From positions 9,274 to 16,740 of the forward strand of contig DYRC01000013.1 of the NCBI GenBank assembly GCA_020718925.1: 7,467 nt of DNA, in the 5' to 3' direction. Made by a program: the position numbers and the translations under genes. The notes beneath the pieces are model-generated. The model worked only from the letters and a program-made list of their open reading frames with translations. It was not told the DNA's origin and searched no databases. Below, piece by piece: positions 1 to 5,773 of this stretch. How positions within the stretch are numbered: position 1 is the stretch's first letter; each line of letters starts with the position of its first letter. This DNA is from Desulfonema limicola. Lineage in GTDB: Bacteria > Desulfobacterota > Desulfobacteria > Desulfobacterales > DYRC01.

Positions 1-1
1 A

Positions 2-736
2 AAATTATTTGAAGCTCTGGCAAGATGGGTGAAAAAAGAAGTGAGAAGTGAGAAGTGTGAAGTGAGAAGTGAAAAAAAGAATTTCTCATTTCTCACTTCT
101 CAATCCTCAATTTCAGAGCTTCCCGGCATTGACATTCCATCTGCCATGAAACGGCTTTCCGGCAATGCAAAACTTCTGCACAATCTGATCACAAAATTCG
201 GACAGACTTATGCGAATGCGGCTTCAGACATCAATACTGCGATAGGTGTCGGAGATTTTCAGACAGCCGCAAGGCTGGTTCATACGGTAAAAGGGGTGGC
301 GGGCAATATTTCCGCGACAGAGTTGTATGAGGTTTCTGTTCAACTGGAAGACGCCGTGCGTAACGGCAGACTGGAATTGCTTGCCAAAACGTTGGAAGAT
401 TTCAAAAAAGCCTTGCTGATGATCGTGGAGCTATCCCAGCGCCTGACATCAGGGGAAGATCAAACGCCGATTCCTGAGCCGGTCCCGACTTCGGTTATTC
501 CTTCGGAAAATATCAGTCCTCTGATGTTGAGATTGGAGTCGCTTCTGAAAGACAATGATATGGATGCTGATGAATTTTTCGATTCTGTTAAGCCCCATCT
601 TGCCGGACGTGTACCTGAACAGCAGATAAGGGCATTGGATGGGCAGATAGATGCGCTGGAATTTGATCACGCGCGGGAATCTCTTCACAAGATAGCACAG
701 ATGCTTGGACTTTCATTGTCGGAGGTTCTGCTATGA
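2..736 (+). CDS. C-terminal part of a hybrid sensor/response protein: end of REC domain, repeat-derived linker, HPt domain (5' truncated)
   Basis: The frame is open to the left edge, so the gene starts outside the window; the GTG at 29 is an internal codon, not the start. Visible residues 1-11 read KLFEALARWVK, the usual last helix of a receiver domain in hybrid histidine kinases. Residues about 14-37 are encoded by a palindromic repeat (41-110). Next comes ELPGIDI, typical of the lead-in to an HPt domain, and then the HPt at about 45-148. The motif ARLVHTVKGVAGN places the phospho-accepting His at codon 281-283 (visible residue 94). A Pro-rich spacer and a helical tail (about 171-244) follow. 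By family knowledge, HPt domains relay phosphate between receivers; the immediate downstream neighbour, overlapping by ATGA, carries a receiver and is the likely acceptor. Whether the missing N-terminus includes a kinase is inferred from domain order only. Confidence 0.9.
   Translation, partial: KLFEALARWVKKEVRSEKCEVRSEKKNFSFLTSQSSISELPGIDIPSAMKRLSGNAKLLHNLITKFGQTYANAASDINTAIGVGDFQTAARLVHTVKGVAGNISATELYEVSVQLEDAVRNGRLELLAKTLEDFKKALLMIVELSQRLTSGEDQTPIPEPVPTSVIPSENISPLMLRLESLLKDNDMDADEFFDSVKPHLAGRVPEQQIRALDGQIDALEFDHARESLHKIAQMLGLSLSEVLL
41..110 (+). repeat. GTGAGAA-type palindromic repeat, in frame within the REC-HPt linker
   Basis: The left arm (41-73) is made of near-tandem GTGAGAA/GTGTGAA units and the right arm (83-110) is made of TTCTCA units. 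Positions 42-54 (TGAGAAGTGAGAA) are perfectly complementary to 90-102 (TTCTCACTTCTCA), giving a 13-bp inverted repeat around an A-rich centre. The translation is low-complexity (EVRSEKCEVRSEKK, then Ser/Thr/Phe-rich) and lies exactly between recognisable REC and HPt sequence. It therefore looks like an insertion that kept the reading frame. Its composition is unlike both flanks. Confidence 0.8.
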
Positions 737-1653
737 GCGAAGAAGTACGCAAGCAGCGAATTCTGATTGTAGATGATGCACCTGAAAATATCCGCATTCT
801 GGCACAGGCATTGAAAAGCGAGTATAAGACCACCTTTGCTACGACCGGGGAACAGGCGATTAAGTTTGCCATGTCCGAAGAACCGCCGGATTTGATTCTG
901 CTTGATATTATGATGCCTGAAATGGACGGATACGAAGTATGCCTGCGTCTCAAGGCAGAACATAAAACCAAAAATATCCCCGTGATTTTCATTACCGCAA
1001 TGAATCAGGAAGAAGATGAAACTAAAGGACTTGACATCGGCGCAGTGGACTATATCACCAAACCGTTCAGCATGGCAATTGTCAAAGCGAGAGTGCGGAC
1101 GCATCTGGAACTCAAGCGCCATAGGGATATTCTGGAAAATCTTTCTTCTTTGGACGGGCTGACGGCTATTCCCAACCGGCGCCGCTTTGATGAAGTTCTG
1201 CAAACCGAATGGCGGCACTGTATACGTGAAAGTTCGCCCTTGTCTTTGGTGATGATTGATATTGATTATTTTAAAAATTTCAATGATACGCGGGGACATC
1301 AGGCAGGAGACGACTGCCTGAAACGCGTGGCAAAAGCATTGGCAAATTCGGTGAAACGTCCGATGGACGTAGTCGCCCGCTACGGAGGTGAGGAATTTGC
1401 TGCAATTCTGCCCAAAACAGATCGGGATGGTTCTGTGTTTGTGGCTGAAACCATGCGGGACAATATAGAATCTTTGAATATTTCTCATCCGAATTCGCCG
1501 GTTTCCGATTATGTAACGATCAGCTTGGGAAGCGCGACAGTTTTTCCTGAGCATCGCCTAATCCCGGATATTTTGGTAAAAGCCGCGGATGACGCCTTGT
1601 TTCAAGCCAAACGGGAGGGGCGCAACTGCGTCAGAGGCATTGATTTCAATTAA
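733..1653 (+). CDS. Response regulator diguanylate cyclase (REC-GGDEF)
   Basis: This 306-residue cytoplasmic protein makes cyclic di-GMP from two GTP. The receiver domain spans about residues 8-125, with the acidic pair D14/D15, phospho-acceptor D58 in LLDIMMP, T88 and K110 (KPF). The GGDEF domain spans about 135-303, with the substrate motif DIDYFKNFND, the signature RYGGEEF (G218-F222) and the late motif ADDALFQAKREGRN. An inhibitory I-site RxxD is present at R209-D212, in the same spacing to GGEEF as in PleD, so product feedback inhibition is expected. ATG at 733 overlaps the stop of the HPt gene and has GGAGG at 721-725 upstream, which supports this start and translational coupling. Phosphorylation by the HPt partner probably controls dimerisation and activity (inference). 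Nothing looks broken. Confidence 0.97.
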   Translation: MSEEVRKQRILIVDDAPENIRILAQALKSEYKTTFATTGEQAIKFAMSEEPPDLILLDIMMPEMDGYEVCLRLKAEHKTKNIPVIFITAMNQEEDETKGLDIGAVDYITKPFSMAIVKARVRTHLELKRHRDILENLSSLDGLTAIPNRRRFDEVLQTEWRHCIRESSPLSLVMIDIDYFKNFNDTRGHQAGDDCLKRVAKALANSVKRPMDVVARYGGEEFAAILPKTDRDGSVFVAETMRDNIESLNISHPNSPVSDYVTISLGSATVFPEHRLIPDILVKAADDALFQAKREGRNCVRGIDFN

Positions 1654-1679
1654 AAACATAGCCGCTATGCGGATTTCTG

Positions 1680-1708
1680 TTGACATTGACAGTAACCTAC
1701 TATATTGA
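1680..1708 (+). promoter_or_regulatory. Candidate sigma70-type promoter for the HU gene
   Basis: A perfect -35 hexamer TTGACA occurs twice back to back (1680-1685 and 1686-1691). Possible -10 boxes are TATATT at 1701-1706 (15 nt from the first -35) or the weaker TATTGA at 1703-1708 (17 nt). Both lie in the 95-bp gap before HU, about 40-45 nt upstream of its start codon. The -10 assignment is uncertain. Confidence 0.4.
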
Positions 1709-1748
1709 CTTGTGAAAAAAACCACAGAAAATAAAGGGGGAAATTGCA

Positions 1749-2024
1749 ATGACAAAAGCTGAGTTGATTGAAAAAATCGCAACAGATGCGGGGATTACCA
1801 AGACTACGGCAACCCTGGCGCTTAATTCTTTCATGGACACCGTTGTGAACGCGCTGGCAGATAAAAAAGACGGAAAAGTTACGCTGGTGGGATTTGGCAC
1901 GTTTATGAAAGTCAAACGTAAAGCCAGAAAAGGACGTAATCCGCGAACCGGCGAGACCATCAAAATCAAAGCCTGTAATGTTGTTAAGTTCCGATCAGGC
2001 AAAAGACTCAAAGAAAACATTTAA
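1749..2024 (+). CDS. hup: HU-family histone-like DNA-binding protein
   Basis: At 91 residues this is the normal length for HU/IHF-type proteins, which form dimers that bend and compact DNA in the nucleoid. The N-terminal helical part begins MTKAELIEKIA. The conserved LVGFGTF is at about residues 46-52, and the DNA-intercalating beta-arm carries the hallmark GRNPRTGE at about 62-69. The C-terminal strand and helix contain VVKFRSGKRLKE. The match is closer to HU than to the IHF subunits by general sequence feel, but a bacterial homodimeric HU is a family-level call. The start is supported by a strong ribosome binding site, AAAGGGGG at 1733-1740, 8 nt upstream of the ATG. The gene looks transcribed on its own, between the c-di-GMP gene and the convergent waaA. 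Confidence 0.96.
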   Translation: MTKAELIEKIATDAGITKTTATLALNSFMDTVVNALADKKDGKVTLVGFGTFMKVKRKARKGRNPRTGETIKIKACNVVKFRSGKRLKENI

Positions 2025-2029
2025 GGTAA

Positions 2030-3439
2030 TCACTGGGGCGATAGCGTGTTATCGCCCCACACCCACTGCATTGTTTTTTTCACCGCGCCTTTATTGGCTG
2101 AAAATATCTCAGCCGCACGACATCCGATATTTTCCGCTTTTTTCCGATCCGACAGAAGATCGCGGATTGCCGCATAAAGGCTTTGGGCATTCTGAACTTC
2201 AATCGCGCCGCCGCGCTCAAGAAATATCCGGGAGATTTCCTTAAAACTGCTCATATCCGGACCGAACAGCACCGGCTTTGCAAACGCAGCCGGTTCGATG
2301 GGATTATGTCCGCCGAAATTCATCAGACTTCCGCCCACAAACGCAATATCTGCCAGCGCGTAAAGCTTTCTTAAAATGCCTATCCGATCCACGATAACGG
2401 CATCAATATCGCCGGACGTTCCCGTCTGTTCATACCGATTCGCTATCAAAGCACCCCTCCCCCGACCCCTCCCCTGAAAGGAGAGGGGAGTAGAGATAAT
2501 GTCTCCCCCTTCCCTTTCAGGGAAGGGGACCGGGGGGTTAGGTGATTTGGTATCAATGTCTGAGAGCATCCGGGATGAACACGGCAATATGCTGCGAACG
2601 GTTTGGGCGCGATTCGGGTCTCTGGGCGCAATGATGAGCAACAGGTCTTTAAATTCCTGTTTAAGCTTTAAAATACTTTCTGCAAGAATCGCTTCTTCTC
2701 CCTCATGCGTACTCCCGGCAACAATAACTTTTCGGGTATTATCAGGATTGAGCAGATGGCGCAGGGCTGCAATTTCCTGATCCGAAGAAGAAATATCCGG
2801 CTGATCAAATTTGATATTTCCGCTGACAAGAATATTCTCAGCAGATACGCCGAGATCGGCAAATCGCCGCGCATCTTCTTCTGTCTGAGCGCATACTTTT
2901 GAAAATTTGGCAAATATCTGTCTGGTAAAAAAGGAGAATCGCCGATAGCCGGTATAAGAGCGATCTGAGAGCCGTGCATTGACCAGCATGACCGGAATGC
3001 CGGATGCTTTCATGGCAAAGAGAAAGTTGGGCCAGATGTCTGTTTCCACCATCACCATCAGCAAAGGATTGATGCGCTGTATGGCTCGCCTGACGCAAAA
3101 TGGAATATCGTAAGGAAAATAAAATATCATCTCTGCATGATTGCGGAACAGTTTTTCAGCCATCGTAAAGCCGGTATAAGTGGATGCTGAAAATACAACA
3201 CGGTTTTTGCCGACACGCGCATTCATGGCGTGAACCAGCGGTACGGCGGAAAGAACTTCGCCTACTGAAAGCGCATGAATCCATATCGGATTTAACGCCG
3301 AAGGGTTATGGTCGAAAATCAATGTGAGCCGATGCAGAACAGTTTTGCGGCGTTTTTCAGAAAATATTATCATTGGCAAAATGAGCGGGAAGCCGACAAT
3401 CAGTGCGATAAAAATTAAGATATTGTAAAGCAAAATCAT
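2030..3439 (-). CDS. waaA: 3-deoxy-D-manno-octulosonic acid (Kdo) transferase, with an in-frame repeat insertion
   Basis: WaaA (KdtA) transfers Kdo from CMP-Kdo to lipid A precursor at the inner face of the cytoplasmic membrane (GT30 family, GT-B fold). From ATG 3439 it has 469 residues. There is an N-terminal membrane anchor (about 1-25), a catalytic Glu in HALSVGEV (E61), VETDIWPN (E132-D134), NARLSDRS, GNIKFD, GSTHEGEE (242-249), APRDPNR and GGHNPIEP (376-383). Residues about 299-330 are encoded by a GC-rich palindromic repeat, in the linker before DRIGIL where the family is variable. Without it the length (about 438) fits the family. An in-frame ATG at 3454 would overlap lptG by 11 bp and has no ribosome binding site; ATG 3439 has GGAA about 9 nt upstream and gives the usual MxLLY start. 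It follows lptG by 4 bp and is probably co-transcribed with it. Confidence 0.95.
   Translation of the reverse strand: MILLYNILIFIALIVGFPLILPMIIFSEKRRKTVLHRLTLIFDHNPSALNPIWIHALSVGEVLSAVPLVHAMNARVGKNRVVFSASTYTGFTMAEKLFRNHAEMIFYFPYDIPFCVRRAIQRINPLLMVMVETDIWPNFLFAMKASGIPVMLVNARLSDRSYTGYRRFSFFTRQIFAKFSKVCAQTEEDARRFADLGVSAENILVSGNIKFDQPDISSSDQEIAALRHLLNPDNTRKVIVAGSTHEGEEAILAESILKLKQEFKDLLLIIAPRDPNRAQTVRSILPCSSRMLSDIDTKSPNPPVPFPEREGGDIISTPLSFQGRGRGRGALIANRYEQTGTSGDIDAVIVDRIGILRKLYALADIAFVGGSLMNFGGHNPIEPAAFAKPVLFGPDMSSFKEISRIFLERGGAIEVQNAQSLYAAIRDLLSDRKKAENIGCRAAEIFSANKGAVKKTMQWVWGDNTLSPQ
2035..2080. terminator. Hairpin between convergent HU and waaA, possible terminator
   Basis: GGGGCGATA (2035-2043) pairs perfectly with TATCGCCCC (2050-2058) around a 6-nt loop. 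On the plus strand a run of seven T follows only after 15 nt (2074-2080). On the minus strand a TTTTCTTT run also lies about 17 nt beyond the stem. The offset T tracts make this a non-classical terminator. The stem starts 10 nt after the HU stop and also encodes the last residues of WaaA, so it could end transcripts from both sides or simply stabilise the HU mRNA 3' end. Confidence 0.45.
2452..2544 (+). repeat. GC-rich double-hairpin repeat, copy A (inside waaA)
   Basis: This element is 93 bp, a multiple of three. Hairpin 1: CCCCTC (2466-2471) pairs with GAGGGG (2483-2488), extended by CCT/AGG around a GAA loop. Hairpin 2: CCCCTTCCCT (2506-2515) pairs perfectly with AGGGAAGGGG (2519-2528) around TTC. 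The ends CACC (2452-2455) and GGTG (2541-2544) are complementary. The right end GGGGGGTTAGGT recurs in copies B and C. It encodes Pro/Arg/Gly-rich sequence on the minus strand with no stop codon. Confidence 0.85.
2454..2474 (-). other. G-quadruplex-type motif in the waaA sense strand
   Basis: On the minus strand, which is the waaA coding strand, four runs of at least four G are separated by loops of 1, 2 and 1 nt. The run is translated as alternating Gly-Arg (GRGRGRG). Whether it folds in mRNA or DNA is not known from sequence; it is part of repeat copy A. Confidence 0.55.
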
Positions 3440-3443
3440 AGCA

Positions 3444-4520
3444 TTATTCCGCATTTATCAGCAAAAACAATCCCAGACATGAAAATATGAAATTTGCCGT
3501 CCATGCTGCAACAATCGGCGGGATCATTTCGCCGTAGCCTAAAGACAGGCAAAAGCTGTAAAAAATCCAATAAACAAACACCGCGCCGATTCCGAAGGCA
3601 ATATTCAGAGACGGACCTTCTCTGATTTTTGCCCTTGCCGCAATGCCGGTTCCTATCAGACACAGAATGAGGCAGATAAACGGAAATGCGATTTTGGCAT
3701 GTAAATCAACCTTATATGTTGTGGCATCATAGCCTTCTGCTTCAATTTTGCGGATATACTCCGAAAGCTCACTAAAGCCCATCTCCGTTGATCGTTTGAT
3801 GGACTGTTTTAAATCATCAGGCATGAATTTTAACGGCTCTTTCAACTCATCGCGGATATTCACCGCATATTTTCCGCTCTTTTTATCCAAGGTCTGCTCA
3901 ATCAGGTCTGACAACACCCAAGTCCCGTCTTTGAATACGCCTTTTTTGGCATCCACTTTTCTGATGAGATTGAAGCTTTCATCAAAATAATTCAATGCGA
4001 CCCCGAAAATAGCTTTTTCATGGGGATGATAATATCGGATGTTGATAATCAGGCGGTTATCTTTGAGCCATAAGTCTTTTTCCTTTGAAATGACCGCAGA
4101 TTCCCGCCGCACTTCCTGCCGCCATATTTTCTCCGCCACCGCCGTAGTCATCGGTACAATGCCTTCGGAAAAGCAGAATAAGCATAAGGCTGCGATAATA
4201 CCGATAAAAAATACCGGCTTGAACAGATAATAAACGCTGATGCCCGCGCTGTTTAAGGCAATAAGTTCATGGTGTTTATTCATCAGCCCGAAAACAATCA
4301 GAACCGCTAACAGAACAGATACCGGAAAAACCTGCGCGATGATAAACGGTATGTTGAAGAGGAAAAATGTAATAACGCGGGACATCGGAAGCCCCGCGCT
4401 CATAAATTTCTCAATTTTCTCAAAAAAATCAACAATGAGATATATGCTGACCACGACTGCCAGCACCATAGCGATATATTTGAGAATTTCCTGAATCAGG
4501 TATCGGTAAAGAATGGGCAA
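3444..4520 (-). CDS. lptG: LPS export permease subunit LptG (YjgP/YjgQ family)
   Basis: LptG is a membrane subunit of the LptB2FG ABC transporter that extracts LPS from the inner membrane and passes it to the periplasmic bridge. The 358-residue length is normal. Three N-terminal membrane segments lie at about 14-31, 54-80 and 98-120. A periplasmic beta-jellyroll region follows (about 121-270), then three more membrane segments (about 276-296, 305-327 and 335-356). The cytoplasmic coupling segment NKHHELIALNSAGIS (81-95) is typical. The IYLIVDFFEKI signature after helix 1 favours LptG over LptF. The start is TTG at 4520, directly against repeat copy B; the next ATG would remove half of helix 1, so the TTG is preferred. 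The repeat's G run and AGG appear to serve as the ribosome binding region. It is followed 4 bp later by waaA. LptF and LptB are not in the window. Confidence 0.92.
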   Translation of the reverse strand: MPILYRYLIQEILKYIAMVLAVVVSIYLIVDFFEKIEKFMSAGLPMSRVITFFLFNIPFIIAQVFPVSVLLAVLIVFGLMNKHHELIALNSAGISVYYLFKPVFFIGIIAALCLFCFSEGIVPMTTAVAEKIWRQEVRRESAVISKEKDLWLKDNRLIINIRYYHPHEKAIFGVALNYFDESFNLIRKVDAKKGVFKDGTWVLSDLIEQTLDKKSGKYAVNIRDELKEPLKFMPDDLKQSIKRSTEMGFSELSEYIRKIEAEGYDATTYKVDLHAKIAFPFICLILCLIGTGIAARAKIREGPSLNIAFGIGAVFVYWIFYSFCLSLGYGEMIPPIVAAWTANFIFSCLGLFLLINAE

Positions 4521-4603
4521 CCTAACCCCCCCTGCCCCCCTTCCCTGTAGGGAAGGAGGGTGTCTTCCAATCCCGCCCCCTCTCCGTTCCGGGGAGGGTG
4601 GGG
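4521..4603 (-). repeat. GC-rich double-hairpin repeat, copy B (opposite orientation, at the lptG start)
   Basis: It matches copy A in reverse orientation: it begins CCTAACCCCCC on the plus strand and ends with the GGGGAGGGTGGGG arm. Hairpins: CCTTCCC (4539-4545) with GGGAAGG (4550-4556); and 4578-4586 with 4590-4598, 9 pairs including one G-T, loop TTC. It fills the whole gap between the bactofilin stop codon (4606-4608) and the lptG start codon (4520-4518), and supplies the sequence in front of lptG. The lptG frame is open through the element, as in copy A, but contains no start codon there. Confidence 0.85.
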
Positions 4604-4605
4604 TA

Positions 4606-4977
4606 TTATGATTTTCCTGACTTGGCAGCGCTTTTCGGGCTTGGCGGCGGATCCCGCTTAAGCGTACAGACCACGCTGCCGTTCAGAATACCGCCGGACT
4701 CAATGATAATATTTTTGCAGACCACCTGTCCTTCGCAATATCCGGTAGAAAGAATGACCAACTCCTGAGACGCATTGATTTTTCCCTCGAATTTCCCGCC
4801 GATAGTGATTTTTGCCGCATCAATCTCAGCATCCGCCGCGCCCTTTTCGCCGATAATAATCGTGTCTCCGGTCAGTTTTCCCTTGACCATGCCGTTAATC
4901 ACCAGTTTGCCCTGACACGACATTGTTCCTTCAATCACTACGCCGTTATCCAAAATCGAAAATTGTTCTTTTGCCAC
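4606..4977 (-). CDS. Bactofilin (polymer-forming cytoskeletal protein)
   Basis: Bactofilins form nucleotide-free filaments of short right-handed beta-helices under the membrane and recruit cell-wall enzymes that set cell shape. The product (123 residues from GTG 4977, 126 from GTG 4986) is of usual size. It shows the repeating hydrophobic/Gly strand pattern: GVVIEGTMSCQGKLVINGMV, then KLTGDTIIIGEKG, AKITIGGKFEGKI and KNIIIESGGILNGSV. A short Lys/Pro/Ser tail (about 106-123) follows, as is common for unstructured bactofilin ends. The start at 4977 is preferred because AAGGTGA (4989-4983) lies 5 nt upstream, and the resulting MAKEQFS N-terminus looks natural. The preceding coiled-coil gene ends just upstream (stop 4996-4994). 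Repeat copy B follows the stop. Confidence 0.94.
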   Translation of the reverse strand: MAKEQFSILDNGVVIEGTMSCQGKLVINGMVKGKLTGDTIIIGEKGAADAEIDAAKITIGGKFEGKINASQELVILSTGYCEGQVVCKNIIIESGGILNGSVVCTLKRDPPPSPKSAAKSGKS

Positions 4978-4982
4978 AATAT

Positions 4983-4989
4983 TCACCTT
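4983..4989 (-). promoter_or_regulatory. Ribosome binding site that decides the bactofilin start
   Basis: AAGGTGA on the minus strand lies 5 nt upstream of GTG 4977. It overlaps the alternative GTG at 4986, which would itself have no properly spaced site. This favours the downstream start. Confidence 0.6.
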
Positions 4990-4993
4990 AAAA

Positions 4994-5773
4994 TCAATAC
5001 GTTATTTTTACAGGAATATTCTGCTCAACCAATATTCTGCCGCTTTTATCCAGAATAAATACCATCGCGCTTTCAAATCGCTCCGGGTCTTTTTCTCCTT
5101 TTACTTCCATCTCAAGATGTTTGGATTTACTCATCTCAAAGCTTTCTCCCTGCGGCTTTTCCAGCGGTCTTCCGGATGCCAGATCAATATTATACGGCAC
5201 ATTGAGCGATCTTTTATCAGAAGTCTTTAATACCGCTATCGCATATCCTGAAAATTTCTGATCTGACGGCGTTGCATTTTTGACATTGAACTTCAGGGTC
5301 AGTATTTTTCGGGAACGATGATAGGTGGTCTCGAAATTTTCAACAGATAATCGGGGCAGTTCTTCTTTCACCTCCGGTTTGGCTTCGGGTTTTGAAGATT
5401 CCTCTGGTTTGGTGTCTTTTTTCAGGGATTCCGGCGTTTTCGGATCTGATTCTGCCTTTATTGCGCGGATAACCAGAGCATCTTTTTCATGTTTCAACGC
5501 GGCAATCTGCTTTTTCAGGGCTTCAGAATCCTGCTCAAGCTTTCTGACTTTTTTAACTTGCAGATCATACAGCACATACAACCCCGCAGCCGCAACAACC
5601 GCTGAGAACAACAGCAACATAAAAAACATCGCTAAACCTTTGAACCGCTTGAAAACAATCGTTTTCCCATGACTGCCTACAAACAGAAGCGTCCATTTCT
5701 GCGCCTGTCCTACCGGCTTATGCGCGGGATAAGACGCTACATTTTTCTTGATTTCTCTCGAAAAATCTTCCAT
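4994..5773 (-). CDS. Single-pass membrane coiled-coil protein next to bactofilin, function unknown
   Basis: I do not recognise this 259-residue protein by a firm family name. It has a short basic cytoplasmic N-terminus (about 1-46), one membrane segment (about 48-70) with no cleavage site, and a coiled coil with Leu/Val/Ile heptads (about 71-105). A Lys/Glu/Pro linker (about 106-139) leads to a beta-rich C-terminal domain (about 140-259). The inferred topology is inside N-terminus, periplasmic C-terminus. Membrane anchor, coiled coil and C-terminal beta domain resemble the DUF6776-type proteins I recall beside bactofilins in gammaproteobacteria; this is an architectural likeness, not a tested homology. 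ATG 5773 has AGAGGG just upstream (5781-5776) and overlaps the YkuD gene by 37 bp, implying translational coupling. Position between a peptidoglycan enzyme and a bactofilin suggests it links the two across the membrane. Confidence 0.75.
   Translation of the reverse strand: MEDFSREIKKNVASYPAHKPVGQAQKWTLLFVGSHGKTIVFKRFKGLAMFFMLLLFSAVVAAAGLYVLYDLQVKKVRKLEQDSEALKKQIAALKHEKDALVIRAIKAESDPKTPESLKKDTKPEESSKPEAKPEVKEELPRLSVENFETTYHRSRKILTLKFNVKNATPSDQKFSGYAIAVLKTSDKRSLNVPYNIDLASGRPLEKPQGESFEMSKSKHLEMEVKGEKDPERFESAMVFILDKSGRILVEQNIPVKITY

Noticed and set aside
29..31. GTG as the start of a 235-residue protein
   Set aside because: The frame is open to the left edge and the codons before it spell the end of a receiver domain (KLFEALARW), so this is an internal codon of a truncated gene.
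685..1554. Long minus-strand open frame opposite the diguanylate cyclase
   Set aside because: It is antisense to a gene with all catalytic motifs intact, and its translation shows no recognisable domain.
1657..1672. Small hairpin after the diguanylate cyclase stop as a terminator
   Set aside because: Only 4-5 base pairs in alternative registers and no T run after it; too weak to call.
2446..2631. Short open frames on both strands over repeat copy A
   Set aside because: They arise because the GC-rich repeat has few stops in any frame; the waaA frame explains the region.
3452..3454. ATG at 3454 as the waaA start
   Set aside because: It would overlap lptG and lacks a ribosome binding site; the ATG at 3439 gives the family-typical N-terminus and a better upstream site. 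The earlier start remains possible.
5737..5773. 37-bp overlap between the YkuD gene and the coiled-coil gene as a frameshift or broken gene
   Set aside because: Both proteins are complete at the junction and the downstream ATG has its own ribosome binding site; it reads as normal translational coupling.
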